The notes under the pieces: model-generated
The model's input: only the letters and a program-made list of their open reading frames with translations
What the model was told of the DNA's origin: nothing
Database searches by the model: none
Shown: positions 9,026 through 19,262 of the stretch, in pieces
Position numbering within the stretch: the stretch's first letter is position 1
How the letters are laid out: the number at the start of each line of letters is the position of its first letter
Program-made: the position numbers and the translations under genes
Source of the DNA: Hyphomicrobium_A sp963759735
GTDB lineage: Bacteria > Pseudomonadota > Alphaproteobacteria > Rhizobiales > Hyphomicrobiaceae
Direction of reading: 5' to 3'
Length of the DNA stretch: 64,000 bases
Assembly (NCBI GenBank): GCA_963759735.1
Contig: CAVXAF010000009.1
Span: 310,001-374,000 of the forward strand

Positions 9026-10518
9026 TTAACGCAGCCGGCGGCCGAAGGCGAAGATGGCGGCCAGCGGCACGACGAACCCAAGGACCAAGCAGGCACCGAC
9101 GATGTACGGCAGGTTCTCGTACTGGCCGCGACTGACCACGAATATCTCGTTGAGGTACTTGGTCTGCAGCTGTCCGGCGACCAGCGCCAGGTTCATCAGC
9201 GAGGCCATGAGCGCGAACCACGTCGCGCGATGGCCCGGCCGGCGCATAGATGGCGATGAGGGTGAGCAGCGGTATCATGCTCAGCTGCGCAAACGGCGCG
9301 GTGGTGGCCGCATCGATAATGGCGATGGTGCGTGCGCCGAAGCCGAAAGTCGCTTGTGTCCAGTCGGCGAGGCCGAGCGTCAGGCCGAACGCGGGCAACG
9401 ACAACAGCGTCGTGATGACAGTCAGCCACAACAGCACCTGGGCCACCGGGCCGCCGCGTGATGGCGTCCGAGAACAGCCACATGCCGAGGAGTGCAAGCC
9501 CAGCGCCTATTTGCGCCAGCACGCCCTGGAAGGCCTCGTCGAAGCCGAGCACGTCGATGGCGAACCATGTGTAGCCTTGCCCGGCCAGCGGCATGGCGCG
9601 ATAGGCGAAGATGATCAGCGCGGCAAAGAAGATCGTGCGCTGCGTCTCGACGTCGAGCTGGCCGACGATGCGCCACAGCATGGCGCAGACGACGACCATC
9701 GACACGACAAAGACGATTTCCTGGTTGTAGGGCACCTGCCCGCCGGCCAGCGCCAACACGAATGCGCCGTAAGCCAGGCCGCCGCCGAGAATGCGCCAGT
9801 CGATCTGGCTTTTCACCACCGGCTTCAAGGTAATGAGCAGCGCGCCGCTGACAGAAATGAGCGGAATGACTAGGCCGGCGAGAAACACGCTCTCGTAGGA
9901 ATAGACGCTGGCGATGTAGCCGGCGGCGCCGGCGACGGTGAAAATGCCGAGCGATAGGGCGAGACGTCCCAGCACCTGCACCATGCCGAGGTCGCGATCG
10001 ACCTCGTCTTTCGGGCGCGGCGTGCCGTCAGCGTTTTCGCGCTCCACGACCTCGGTGCTCATGGCGTCGGCCACGACATCCTGGATGACAACGCCGAGCA
10101 CGCTTGCAAAGGCGCCGAGCCGGTAGAGGTTTTCGGGTGTCGCGAAGCTGAGCCAGCCACCCGCCGCGCCAGCCAGCAGCAACATGCCGGCGGCGATGAA
10201 CGCGGCGCCGATAAACACGTAGACGCGGCGCTGCGAGCCGAGGATCGGCACGCTATCGACAAGCTCGCCGAAAACCATCTTCACGGTCCACGGCAGCGTC
10301 GTCCAAACGGCCAGCTCGGCGAGCTGCGCCGGGCTCAGCGTCAGCGCCTTCTTGACCCAGAAGCTTTCGGCGACGGCAATGAGCCCCAGCGCGCCGTAGG
10401 CGAAGTAGACCATCAGTAGCGGCAGGTAGCGGGGCCGGAAGGCGCGAACCGGATTGAGCAGCGCCCCCTCGAGCTGGCGCTTGAGGTATTCGCCGCTCCA
10501 AACCTCTGTCGCCGCCAT
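9026..10518 (-). pseudogene. MFS / BT1-type transporter, two apparent frameshifts
   Basis: Three overlapping frames together encode one membrane transporter of about 497 residues. The N-terminal 360 residues (ATG 10518) contain many membrane helices and the segment TLPWTVKMVFGELVDSVPIL followed by RRVYVFIGA. This resembles the folate-biopterin (BT1) branch of the major facilitator superfamily. Coding then moves to another frame near 9457 and to a third near 9245, ending RGQYENLPYIVGACLVLGF-PLAAIFAFGRRLR. All three parts keep hydrophobic helix patterns, so the shifts look like sequence errors or very recent damage. The substrate is unknown. Confidence 0.72.
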
Positions 10519-10758
10519 AGCGCGCTCTCCGACCTCATGCGGCGCCAAGAAATGCCGGGCACCGACCACGGCCGCTATTGGCGGGTCAGCGAGCCAACGT
10601 GAGGTTAAGCTGCGTCGCGGGCGGGAGCTATGGCCGGGTGCGCGGCGACCGAGACCTGCCTAGGCTTGCCTGAACATAGAGAAGTCATGCACATGCAAAG
10701 CTGACGGCGCCGGCAACGCGGCGGAATACGACCGCAGCTCAGAGGATCAGTGCCGGAT

Positions 10759-11100
10759 TCAGTCGCGACCCGCGCGCGCGCGCGGCGCCACCCACGGCCG
10801 CTCGTCGTAACCCATCGTGGTCTGGTTGCCGGGGGCGCTACCCGAGCTCGAGAACACGCCACCGCCGAACTGGAGCCCCGACCGGGCGGCGCCCGCCGCA
10901 GCCTTGTCTTCGGCGAGGCCGAGCTGTGCCCGCAGGTCGGAATCAAGGCTGACGCCAGGCACGTTCGAAGGATCAGCCGCCAGATTTGACGATCCGGCCG
11001 CCTGTCCGCCGCCGCCGTTCTGCACGTCGAATGCGACCGCCGGCGGTGCCAACATTGCCAAAGTCAGCAACGCGGCAGCGAAGATCGGCGCAGATCGCAT
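10759..11100 (-). CDS. Hypothetical exported protein, 113 aa
   Basis: A clear signal peptide (MRSAPIFAAALLTLAMLAPPAVA-F) precedes a short low-complexity region rich in Gly, Ala and Ser. No domain is recognised. The frame sits 185 bases from the divergent YceI gene with room for two promoters. GC-rich codon use fits its surroundings. Real but functionally blank. Confidence 0.6.
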   Translation of the reverse strand: MRSAPIFAAALLTLAMLAPPAVAFDVQNGGGGQAAGSSNLAADPSNVPGVSLDSDLRAQLGLAEDKAAAGAARSGLQFGGGVFSSSGSAPGNQTTMGYDERPWVAPRARAGRD

Positions 11101-11285
11101 AGGTCACCCCCAGCCAAATCGAAGCAGAGATTTTGACGTCAATATTGGGCGCGTACATGGCTGCGGAAGCCCTTGCATCACCTTTACCGAGGTCCTGTGT
11201 CGCTGACGCAACGCTCAGCTTCCTCGGCTATATACTTCCCCCAGCCGTTTTGCGCCGCCATTCTTGCCGCCTCGGGGGAATTGCA

Positions 11286-11846
11286 ATGCTCAGCTACATT
11301 CGCGCCTTGGCTATGGTCACCGGGTTTTTAGTGGTCGGCGGGGCTGCCACGGCAGCTCCGTACTCTATTGACCCCAAGCGTGGTGAAGTGCGTTTTTCCT
11401 ATAGCATGACGCTTTCCAGCGGCATCGGGCACTTCACCAGCCTCACAGGCAAGGCCGACGTCGACGATGCCAGCCTCGCCAATGCGAAGGTCGACACCCT
11501 CATCGACACGCGCACCCTGCGGGCCGCGAACTCCCTGGCACAAGGCCAACTGCGGGGCGCCGATTTCTTCGATGTCGCGCGCTACCCGAAGATGACCTTC
11601 AAGAGCCGCAGCGTGCGCCCGAAGACCGCCACTACCGGCGAGATGACGGGCGACCTGACCATCAAGGGGGTGACGCGCCCCATCAACCTGAATGTTACGT
11701 TGCAGCTGCCAGCCGTCGACGGATCGCGCCAGTTCCGGGCCACGACACGGATCGACCGCAACGACTTCAACATGACAGCGTATGCCTTCCTCGTCGGCGC
11801 CGAGGTCGACATCGAAATCCGTGCGACCCTCGTTCCGGCACGTTGA
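11286..11846 (+). CDS. YceI-family periplasmic lipid-binding protein
   Basis: The 186-residue product has a signal peptide (SYIRALAMVTGFLVVGGAATA-A) and the YceI lipocalin-like fold. The family landmarks are visible: YSIDPKRGEVRFSY, ADFFDVARYPKMTFKS, MTGDLTIKGVTRPI and DRNDFNM. Such proteins bind polyisoprenoid or other amphiphilic molecules in the periplasm. The ATG at 11286 is chosen because the frame upstream (from 11133) lacks a signal peptide start. It stands alone, 88 bases before the EAL gene. Confidence 0.92.
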   Translation: MLSYIRALAMVTGFLVVGGAATAAPYSIDPKRGEVRFSYSMTLSSGIGHFTSLTGKADVDDASLANAKVDTLIDTRTLRAANSLAQGQLRGADFFDVARYPKMTFKSRSVRPKTATTGEMTGDLTIKGVTRPINLNVTLQLPAVDGSRQFRATTRIDRNDFNMTAYAFLVGAEVDIEIRATLVPAR

Positions 11847-11934
11847 TCGTCGGGCAAGCCGTCAAAATCGGTCGCGGCATCACCGCCCGGTAAGAATTGT
11901 CGAAGTAATCTCCCCGCAACTGCGGGAGTAACTC

Positions 11935-12753
11935 ATGACGCCACACTCGGAGACGGGCTGCCAGGGCTGCAAGACCCCTCTCGACTTCGAAATCTCCATG
12001 GCATTTCAGCCCATCGTCGACGTCGAGGCGCGCACCATCTTCGCCTACGAGGCGCTGGTTCGCGGCCCCGACGGGGCGTCGGCCGCCAGCGTCCTGTCGC
12101 GCGTCAACGATAGCAACCGCTATGCCTTCGATCAGGCCTGCCGCGTCCGTGCCGTGGAAATGGCGACCGTCCTCGGCATGAGCACCATGTTGAGCATCAA
12201 TTTCATGCCCAACGCCGTCTACGAGCCATCGCGTTGCCTGCGCACCACGCTGGAAGCGGCCAAGCGCACCGGCTTTCCCGTCGAACGCATCATCTTCGAG
12301 ACCACTGAGGACGAGCGCGTCCACGACGCCAGCTACCTGAAACAGATATTCGCGACCTACCGCCAGCAAGGCTTCAAGACAGCGATCGACGACTTCGGCG
12401 CCGGCTATGCCGGGCTCGGGCTGCTTGCCGATTTTCAGCCTGACATCGTCAAGCTCGACATGGGACTTGTGCGCGGCATAGAGAACGACCGACCCCGCCA
12501 AACGATCGTTGGCGCCCTCGCCGCGGTCGGCAAACTGCTGGGCATCCGCGTCGTCGCCGAAGGCATCGAGCACCCGATGGAGGCGCAGGTTCTCCGCCAC
12601 CTCGGCATTAGTCTGATGCAAGGCTACCTGTTTGCCAAACCCGGGTTTGAGATGCTGCCGTCAGTTAACTTTGACGTGCTGCTGCCGGCTTATCAAACCG
12701 CCCCTCGCTCAGCGCCACAGCGCCGGGTGATCGTCCGTCGACCCGGCACCTGA
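11935..12753 (+). CDS. Stand-alone EAL-domain cyclic di-GMP phosphodiesterase
   Basis: After a short Cys-containing leader (GCQGCKTPLDFE) almost all of the 272 residues form an EAL domain. The signature motif YEALVRG, the Asn of SINFMP, the glutamate of IIFETTEDE, DDFGAGYAGLGLL, VKLD, the late VAEGIEH and the QG of MQGYLFAKP are all present. The metal-binding and catalytic residues therefore appear complete and it should hydrolyse c-di-GMP. No GGDEF, sensory or membrane part is attached. The two N-terminal cysteines might bind metal or sense redox state (inference). It could influence the EPS locus downstream. Confidence 0.92.
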   Translation: MTPHSETGCQGCKTPLDFEISMAFQPIVDVEARTIFAYEALVRGPDGASAASVLSRVNDSNRYAFDQACRVRAVEMATVLGMSTMLSINFMPNAVYEPSRCLRTTLEAAKRTGFPVERIIFETTEDERVHDASYLKQIFATYRQQGFKTAIDDFGAGYAGLGLLADFQPDIVKLDMGLVRGIENDRPRQTIVGALAAVGKLLGIRVVAEGIEHPMEAQVLRHLGISLMQGYLFAKPGFEMLPSVNFDVLLPAYQTAPRSAPQRRVIVRRPGT

Positions 12754-12800
12754 CGCCGGGGACTGCATGGCGAGTGGATGGCGCCTGTGCGCGCGCCTAA

Positions 12801-13025
12801 CTAGGCGCTGATCGGCACCTTGGCGACGACCTGCCCGGTGTCGTCGACAATCTCAAACGACGAATGCCTCTGCCCGCGGGCTTCCTCCACTGCTTCATCG
12901 AGAAGGATCTCGGCGCCGGCTTGGCGGGCGTCGGCGATCGCGTCATCGAGGGTGTCGAATTCGAGCCCCTGTGGGTCCTGCTCGAGACCCGACGGCGACC
13001 GGATGTGGAAGAAGAAGCGCGGCAT
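12801..13025 (-). CDS. DUF6894-type small protein
   Basis: This 74-residue protein begins MPRFFFHIRSPSG and continues D-P-QGLEF-DTLDDAIADARQAGAEIL, the pattern of the DUF6894 family that is abundant in Hyphomicrobiales and Rhizobiales. The function is unknown. The ATG at 13025 is chosen because the family starts MPR(F/Y)(F/Y)FH; the frame stays open to 13160. It is convergent with the EAL gene. Confidence 0.8.
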   Translation of the reverse strand: MPRFFFHIRSPSGLEQDPQGLEFDTLDDAIADARQAGAEILLDEAVEEARGQRHSSFEIVDDTGQVVAKVPISA

Positions 13026-13247
13026 GCTTTGCTTTCCGTGTTGGCTTGTCAGAAACCCCCTGCTGAGCCCCCGGTTCCCCATCGCCCGGCGCGGGCGCCG
13101 CCTTGTTTGCGGTCCTAAGTGCCGCGGGTGCCGCGCCCGAACGGGTCTCAAGGCCGTCACCGTGGGTCACTATAAAGGGTGGGGCCATCCGAGTTGGAGA
13201 CCTCAGTGTACTGCGCTAGCATACAGCTTCGTTTCGTGGAGACCGCC

Positions 13248-14248
13248 ATGGCTGCCTCGCAGCTGAGCCTCATGCGCACTGCCGCCGCTGCCGCGATAGC
13301 CCTCCTTGCAGTGGGAGCGGCGCACGCCGAGTCGGGCACCGAGATTGGTGACGCGCGCACGATCGTCAGCATCGTGAAAGCCGATTTCGACAAGGAGGAG
13401 CGCGAGCTCACCATCGGCGACGTCGTGCGCCAGGATGAGGTCATCGAGGTCAGCGACGACGGGCGCGGCGAGTTTCGCCTCAACGACGATACCAAACTGG
13501 CGCTCGGACCGGGCGCGCGCATGGTGCTCGACAAGTTCGTTTACGACAGCGACAAGAAGGCCGGCTCGATCGTGCTGGATCTTACCAAGGGCGCCTTCCG
13601 CTTCATCACCGGCATAGCCGCCAAGCCGACCTATCTTATTCGCACGCCCAACGCTTCGATCACCGTGCGCGGAACCATCTTCGATGCGTTCGTGCTGCCC
13701 GACGACAGCGCCTGGCTGCTGCTGCACGAGGGCGCCATCGAGGTGACCTCGGCCAAGAACGAATGCCACGTGCTCGACCGGCCAGGGCAGCTGATTCAGA
13801 TCGACGGATCCGGGACAGTGAGCAAGCCGGTCAACTGGCGCGACATGCCCGATCGCGATGCCGCCGACTTCGACGTCGCCTTCCCGTTCGTTGGCGAAGC
13901 GCCGCAGATCGAGCCGATGCCGACCACAACGCGCGATGGCGTCGTCGATGCGTCCTTCCCCGAGGCCGAGGCAAAGCCGTGCACCAACACCGCCAAGCCG
14001 AAGACACAGAAGGCCGATAGCGACAAGCCGACCCCAAGAAGAAGAAGAAGCGTCAGGCTTCGAACGATGACTATGAGCCGCCGCGCAAGGTCACTCGGCG
14101 CAAGCCCGAGTATGAGCCACCGGAAGAAGACTACGGCAGCGGCGGCGCACGCGGGATGGACATCATCATTCGCGGAGGCGGCTATCGGCCGGGCGGCTAT
14201 GGCGGCGGTGGGGGCTACGGCGGCGGCGGAGGCTACAAGCCGCATTAG
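13248..14248 (+). CDS. FecR-domain periplasmic protein with Lys/Gly-rich tail (frame change near 14035)
   Basis: A signal peptide (AAAAAIALLAVGAAHA-E) precedes a FecR domain of about 150 residues. Characteristic parts are DVVRQDEVIEVSDDGRGEF, GAFRFITG and IRTPNASITVRGT. In the frame that starts at 13248 the last 100 residues are unlike any protein. Shifting by one base near 14030-14040 gives a Lys-rich stretch, then EPP repeats, then a GGGYGGGGGYKPH end with stop at 14248. That is the credible C-terminus, and a missing base beside the CCCC/A-rich run explains it. FecR domains here probably bind cell-wall or polymer partners instead of acting with a sigma factor, as no sigma or anti-sigma gene is adjacent. 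Confidence 0.8.
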
Positions 14249-14283
14249 CGACGCGCGTCGTCGGCGCTTGACGCTCCACGTCG

Positions 14284-14589
14284 CTACTTCTTTTCCAAGA
14301 GCACCTTGGCGCGGCCGAGGAGAACCGTCTTCAGCGGCTCCCACAGCTTGAGCAGCAGGCCGGGCAACACGACTTCGAGGCGCACCGCGCTGTCGTCGAC
14401 CTCAAGCGAACCGGGCACCGCTTGACCTAGCGCACGCACAGTGAAGGCCATCCGGTTGCCGACCCATGTCTGCTGGTCGATGGTCAGCAGTCCGACCTGC
14501 GGCACACCTGCGAGGCCCGTCTTCAGCCGCTGCAACGCCTCCTCCCGACCGAGAGAATGCGGGATCGATACGACCAGGGGCGCCGCCAT
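14284..14589 (-). CDS. Polyhydroxyalkanoic acid system family protein (PHA_gran_rgn)
   Basis: This 101-residue protein starts MAAPLVVSIPHSLGREEALQRL. It has the family pattern of an early P-HSLGREEA-RRL segment, a central W-x-GN-x-AFT-VRALG strand and a final LLLKLWEP-K segment. Proteins of this family are associated with polyhydroxyalkanoate granules and are regulated with PHA genes. The rest of the PHA pathway is not in this window. The gene is convergent with the FecR gene. Confidence 0.82.
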   Translation of the reverse strand: MAAPLVVSIPHSLGREEALQRLKTGLAGVPQVGLLTIDQQTWVGNRMAFTVRALGQAVPGSLEVDDSAVRLEVVLPGLLLKLWEPLKTVLLGRAKVLLEKK

Positions 14590-14817
14590 TATTTTCCACC
14601 TTCAATCTGCCTCAGACGTAACGCGCGGCCGCTGCTTCTTTCTACACCCCGCCGGGTCTCGCTGCGCACTCAAATGATGCAACTCCCGGCATGCGCTGTG
14701 TGCGTCTGTAGGCAACTGCTCAAAAAGCCTTCAGGCCAATAGCCGTTGGCCGCTTTATGGAACCTCTCTGCATTAGCAAACGTTCGCCGCCGTCAGTTCA
14801 ACAATTCGGGAATTCCC

Positions 14818-15658
14818 GTGAAACTTTCGGTTAAAACGCGCTTGTCTTTTACACTCGATGAGCCGGTGGACATAATATTTCAATTGCATGCCGCGAAATC
14901 ATCCATGCAAGCCGTTGGGGCAGAACGTCTGTCGATATCGGGCAATCCGCCGGTCATGACGTTCGAGGCGTTCAGCTCCCTCAACCGCGTCGTGCGCACG
15001 AAGCTCGGCGCCGGGCGGACCGTCGTCGACTACCGGGCCGAGATCGACGTCGCGTTGCGCGAATACGACCCGGGCGCGGTGCGCGAGTGCTCCTTTGCGG
15101 ACTTGCCGCCCGAGACCCTTGTCTACCTTTTGCCCAGCCGTTTCTGCCCCTCCGATCTGTTCTGTGACATCGCCCGCCGCGAATTCGGCGACGCACCGCG
15201 GGGTTTTCAGCGGGCACAAGCGATTGCCGATTGGGTGCACGGCCAGCTGGCGTACGGCGCTGGTAGCAGCGGGCCGCACACCACCGCCGCCGATGCCTTC
15301 CAGCAGCGAAATGGCGTCTGCCGTGACTTCGCGCATCTCGCCATTTCGCTGTGCCGCGCGTCGGGTATTCCCGCCCGTTATGTATCGGCGTACGCGCATG
15401 CGCTGAGCCCGCAAGACTTTCACGCCGTCATGGAAGTATACCTTCTGGGGCCTGACGGCGGCGCCTGGTTCACGCTCGATCCCACCCACATGAGTTCTCC
15501 CGATGCGATGGCGCGTATCGCGGCGGGGCGCGATGCCGCTGACGTGGCATTCGCATGGACGCAGGAGAGCATCGAGGCGGAGACTTCCGCAAATTGCGGT
15601 CACCGTGCCGGGTCGCAACCACGTAGCCAGGTCGATGCAGGCTGTGGTCGGCGTCTAA
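14818..15658 (+). CDS. Transglutaminase-like cysteine protease-fold protein (frame change near 15580)
   Basis: The protein has an N-terminal beta domain followed by a transglutaminase-like core. The catalytic triad is visible as GVCRDFAHLA (Cys), DFHAVMEVYL (His) and TLDPTHM (Asp). A GTG start at 14818 is proposed because the family begins KLSVKTRL-FTL; the frame is open upstream to a TTG at 14746. The normal end (PQIAVTVPGRN, ending VVGV) is found one frame away near 15580-15590 with a stop at 15658, so the current frame probably contains an indel. Members often lie beside alpha-E/circularly permuted ATP-grasp genes, absent here. The substrate is unknown. Confidence 0.8.
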
Positions 15659-15679
15659 TTTGCTTCTGTACCACTGATA

Positions 15680-15985
15680 CTAACCGGCGCGGCGCTTGCG
15701 CGTAGCCGCGGCTTTCTTGGCCGACGCCGAGCGTGCCGCTGCCGGACGCGCTGCCGCCGCCTTGCCGCCAACCCGTCCGCCCTTGTGCGAGGCAGGATGT
15801 CCGGTACTTTTACCGCGCCCCGAACCGCCGGGCTTCTTGCCGCCGCCGTCGTCCTTGTTGACGGTTGCCCAAGCTCGCGCCTCGGCTTCCTTCTTACCGA
15901 CGCCGCGCTTCTCGTAGCCCTCGGCGATGTGGTCCGCCTTGCGCTCCTGCTTGGCCGTATACTTGGATTTAGCTCCACGTGGCAT
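15680..15985 (-). CDS. Lys/Ala-rich basic protein of the 'plasmid stabilization protein' type
   Basis: This 101-residue, strongly basic protein begins MPRGAKSKYTAKQERKADHI. It continues with EGYEKRGVGKKEAEARAWATVNK, the conserved half of small proteins labelled plasmid stabilization protein in Rhizobiales. The second half is an Ala/Lys/Arg-rich tail like that of histone H1-like proteins. DNA binding is a reasonable inference; the plasmid role is doubtful because the gene is solitary and lacks a toxin partner. The stop is 21 bases past the convergent transglutaminase-like gene. Confidence 0.72.
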   Translation of the reverse strand: MPRGAKSKYTAKQERKADHIAEGYEKRGVGKKEAEARAWATVNKDDGGGKKPGGSGRGKSTGHPASHKGGRVGGKAAAARPAAARSASAKKAAATRKRRAG

Positions 15986-16049
15986 GACACTGGCTCCGCT
16001 GTGGTGGAACCGGGCTAACCCGCTGCCGGCACTGCCGGTTCCGCCGCTC

Positions 16050-17227
16050 TCAGCCGAGCGCCCGCGCCTGTTCCGGGCGCTCGGTCGGCGAACCCGCGAC
16101 CCACGTATCCAGCACCCGAACCTCAACGGGTTCGAAGGCGACCATGTCGGCACGGAAGCCGGGTGCCAGCCGTCCAAGCATGGTGCCGAGCCCGAGGAAT
16201 TCGGCCGGTTCCGTCGAGGCATAGCGTAGCGCCGAGGTGAGCGGCACGTGCAGATCGCGCACGGTATTGCGCACGCAGCTGGCCATATCGATGGCGGCAC
16301 CGGCCAGCCTGCCGTCGTCGCGCACGCAGCGCCCCTCCCGCACCGTGATCTCTTGGCCGTAGAGCATGAAGCTCGACTTCTCGCCGCCGACCGGCGGCAT
16401 GGCGTCGGTGACGAGCATCGGATGGCCCGCCCCGCGCACGGCGATGCGTAGCACCTCCGGCGCGACGTGCACGCCGTCGACGATCATGCCGAACCAGGCG
16501 GCCGGCGCCTCGAGCGCGGCGGCGATGGGTCCGGGATCGCGACTGCCGAGCGGACGCATGGCGTTGAACAGATGCGTAAAGCCGGTGAGGCCGGCAGCCA
16601 GCGCCGCCTGCGTCTCCTCATAGGTCGCCATCGAATGGCCGAGCGAGACGCGCACGCCGGCCCGCGCCAGCTCGGCGATGAAATCGGCCGGCACCCGCTC
16701 GGGCGCCAGCGTCACCAGCACGTTGCCCGATGACCAGCCGGTCAGCAGCTCGAGGTCGCGCGGCTCGGGCGCGCGGAACATCGCCGTGTCGTGCACGCCC
16801 GGTTTTTCCGGTGACAGGAACGGACCTTCGAAGTGGATGCCGAGCACGCTCGGATTCGCGCGCCGCCGCCGACTGCGCGGCCAGCATGGCGACGCGCCAT
16901 CTTGTCGTAGGTGTCGCTGATCAGCGTCGGCAGCAGCCCGGTGGTGCCGAAGCGCCGGTGCGCGGCCGCGATGGCCTCGATGCCCTCGCGCGTGGGCGTG
17001 TCGTTGAACAGCACATCGCCGCCGCCGTTCACCTGCACGTCGATGAAGCCCGGCGCCAGCCACGTCTCACCGGCGAGCGTCACCACAGAAAGCGATGCCG
17101 GCACATCGGCGCGCGGGACGACGTCCACGATATGCGCGTCCTCGACGATCACCGCATGATCGTGCAGCACTGTGATGCCGTCGAAGACGTGGCGCGCGGC
17201 GATCGCGTGGCGGGGTTTGCTGTTCAT
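16050..17227 (-). pseudogene. nagA: N-acetylglucosamine-6-phosphate deacetylase, two apparent frameshifts
   Basis: Two long frames add up to a normal NagA of about 392 residues. The N-terminal part (ATG 17227) contains WLAPGFIDVQVNGGGDVLFN. The C-terminal part contains GIHFEGPFLSPEKPGVHD, SLGHSMATYEE, THLFNAM, DGVHVAPE and LVTDAMPP, which include the metal-binding Glu and His residues and the catalytic Asp. Coding changes frame twice between about 16860 and 16900, within a GC-repetitive stretch. The enzyme removes acetate from GlcNAc-6-phosphate in amino-sugar recycling. Its ATG overlaps the stop of the SIS gene (ATGA), so the two are coupled. Confidence 0.85.
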
Positions 17228-18258
17228 CGCGTGCTCGTCACCTTGCTGAGATGGCGGGGTCGGTCGACATCGATGTCCAGGGCCTGCGCTACCTGCACGG
17301 CGAGGGCGTAGAAGCTCTGAATGAGGCAGATGGCGTCGGCCTCGGGTTGTTCCGGCGCCAGCGTCGGCAGACGCGTCCCGGCACTCGACGTCGCCTCGGC
17401 GACGTAGAGCGCGGTGCCCATGCGGCTCAGCTCGCTCTGCGAGCTGGCGCATGCCGGGCGCTGCTGCGTCGGTCGGCATGAACATCAGGATCGGGTACCG
17501 CGTTTCAACCAGCGACACCGGCCCGTGCAGGAATTCTGCGCCGCTGAAGGCTTCGGCGTGACGGTTGCACGTCTCCTTGAGCTTCAGCGCCGCCTCGCGT
17601 GCGATAGCCAGCGTCGATCCGCGGCCGATGGTGACGAGACTGCCGGCGTCGGCGAGAGCCGGCACGGCGGCGCTCCAGTCAATCACGCGCGGCTTCCGCC
17701 AGGCGCTCGGGCAGACGGGCGATCGCCTTTTCCAGCTCGCGGTTGTTGGCCCAGGCTGCCGTCAATCGCGCCAAGGCGGTCGCGGTGGCGATGAACGTCT
17801 TCGTCGCGGCAACACTCAACTCGGGTCCGGCGCAAATCGGCAGAACGATGTCGCAGGTCTCGGCCAGCGGTGAATCCGTTGCGTTGGTGACGGCGACGGT
17901 TAGCGCGCCGCTCCGCTTAGCGCTCTGCGTCAGCGCCAGCAGATCGTCGCTGCGCCCCGACTGCGAGATGGCGAGCACGAGCTGTCCGTCGAGGTGTAAA
18001 TCGCCGCCATAGATGCTGGCAATGCTGGGCGCGGCCGGCGACACGGGGATGCCGACGATAGCGTTCGATGAGGTGCTTGGCGAACGCGCCGGCATGCGCG
18101 GAGCTGCCGCGCGCGCAGGTGACGACAACTTGCGGGGGACGCCGGCGCAGACGCGCCACGAGTTCTGCCAGGGGACCAGCGAGCGCCTGCTCCTGGCGAA
18201 CGATGGCCATCGGCGCTTCGCCGAGTTCCTCGGTCATGACGGCTTTTGCAGTGTTCAT
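17224..18258 (-). pseudogene. Double-SIS amino-sugar isomerase/deaminase (GlmS C-terminal-like), frameshifted
   Basis: The parts together encode about 345 residues with two SIS sugar-phosphate domains, like the isomerase half of GlmS but without its glutaminase domain. Landmarks are VVTCARGSSAHAGAF, AISQSGRSDDLLAL and TVAVTNATDSPLAE in the first domain. The second has VTIGRGSTLAIAREAALKLK, EAFSGAEFLHGPVSLV and a C-terminus ending DVDRPRHLSKVTSTR. Frame changes fall near 18065, 17690 and 17430. In nag operons such proteins deaminate or isomerise glucosamine-6-phosphate (NagB-II type). It lies between the kinase and nagA and overlaps nagA by four bases, which supports this role. Confidence 0.82.
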
Positions 18259-18275
18259 GCTGGGCACTGAAATCC

Positions 18276-19178
18276 TCACCCGCGTTGGCCGACGGGCTGC
18301 GCCAGCGCCTCGGCCTCGAGGCGCGCAAGCTGCAGCGCCCCGTTCAGTGCATCGCCCTCCGGCTTCACCAATAGCTCTTGCGTCGTCGGCGCGAGCCACG
18401 GCTCGATGCAGGTTGCCAGACCGCCCGACAGCGCCAGCCGCGGTACGCCTAGCGCCGCCAGTCGTGTGGCGATGACATCGATATGCCGCGCGGCCCCGAT
18501 CATCAACTCGCGCGCCGCGCGCGTCAGCGCTGCGCAGCATGGTCCACTACGAGCGGCGCCAGCGCGGCGAAGTCGCGCGGCCGCGCCTGTCCCATCCAGC
18601 GGACGATGGCGTGCGGATCGCCGTCAAAGCGCGCCAGCACCTGCTTCAGCAATTCTGTCCACGGCGTCAGCCCGTCATAGGCCCACAGCACGCGACGCGC
18701 CGTCTCGCAGCCGATCCATGCGCCGCTGCCCTCGTCGGAAACCGGAAAGCCCCAGCCGCCGACCCGGTATTCCCTGCCGCCGGCGATGCCCCAGCCGACG
18801 CTGCCGGTGCCGACGATGATGATGCCGCCGGAGCGACCGCCATGCGCGCCGATGCAGGCGGCGTGCGCGTCCGTGGTCAGCGTGGTGTGCGAAAATGGAA
18901 AGTTGTATGCGCGCGCTGCCGCCAGCTGGGTCGGCTCGCTTGCCCCTGCTAAGGCCAAACAGGCGACGATATCGGCATCGGCCAGCGATAACCCTGCTTC
19001 ATCGAGGCACGCTTCTACGGCCTGCATGATGGCCCCAAAGCTCTCCTTGAGCCCAAAGCGGATATTGGCAGGCCCTGCCGATGCCTTCGCCCAGGACGCG
19101 TCCGTCGACGTCGGCCAGGCGCGCGCGGCAGCCAGTTCCGCCACCATCGACACCAAGCAGTAACGCCTTTACGGCCAT
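18276..19178 (-). pseudogene. BadF/BadG-type N-acetylglucosamine kinase-like protein, two apparent frameshifts
   Basis: The gene encodes an ASKHA-fold sugar kinase of about 300 residues. The start (ATG 19178) reads MAVKALLLGVDGGGTG-RARLAD, the phosphate-1 motif. The middle frame supplies IIIVGTGSVGW and SDEGSGAWIG, and the last frame RLALSGGLA. Coding moves between frames near 19070 and 18525, while all motifs are preserved. Such kinases phosphorylate N-acetylglucosamine or related sugars (NagK/MurK-like). It is first in the kinase-SIS-nagA operon and divergent from murQ, so it likely feeds cell-wall sugars to NagA. Confidence 0.82.
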
Positions 19179-19262
19179 TGGATCCAACTTCCCGAGCATC
19201 TACGTTATGTAGGCGCGTCACTATAAACGCCGCGAACAGCCACCCGAGCACCCGCTGCCTGC

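Noticed and set aside
11767..12621. 284-codon minus-strand frame
   Set aside because: Antisense shadow of the EAL gene, whose frame carries the complete active site.
13248..14248. FecR anti-sigma signalling system
   Set aside because: There is no sigma factor or TonB receptor next to it, and it starts with a signal peptide followed by the FecR domain, so an independent envelope protein fits better.
15680..15985. Toxin-antitoxin or plasmid maintenance module
   Set aside because: The family label suggests it, but the gene is alone, no toxin is adjacent, and the sequence looks like a basic DNA-binding protein.
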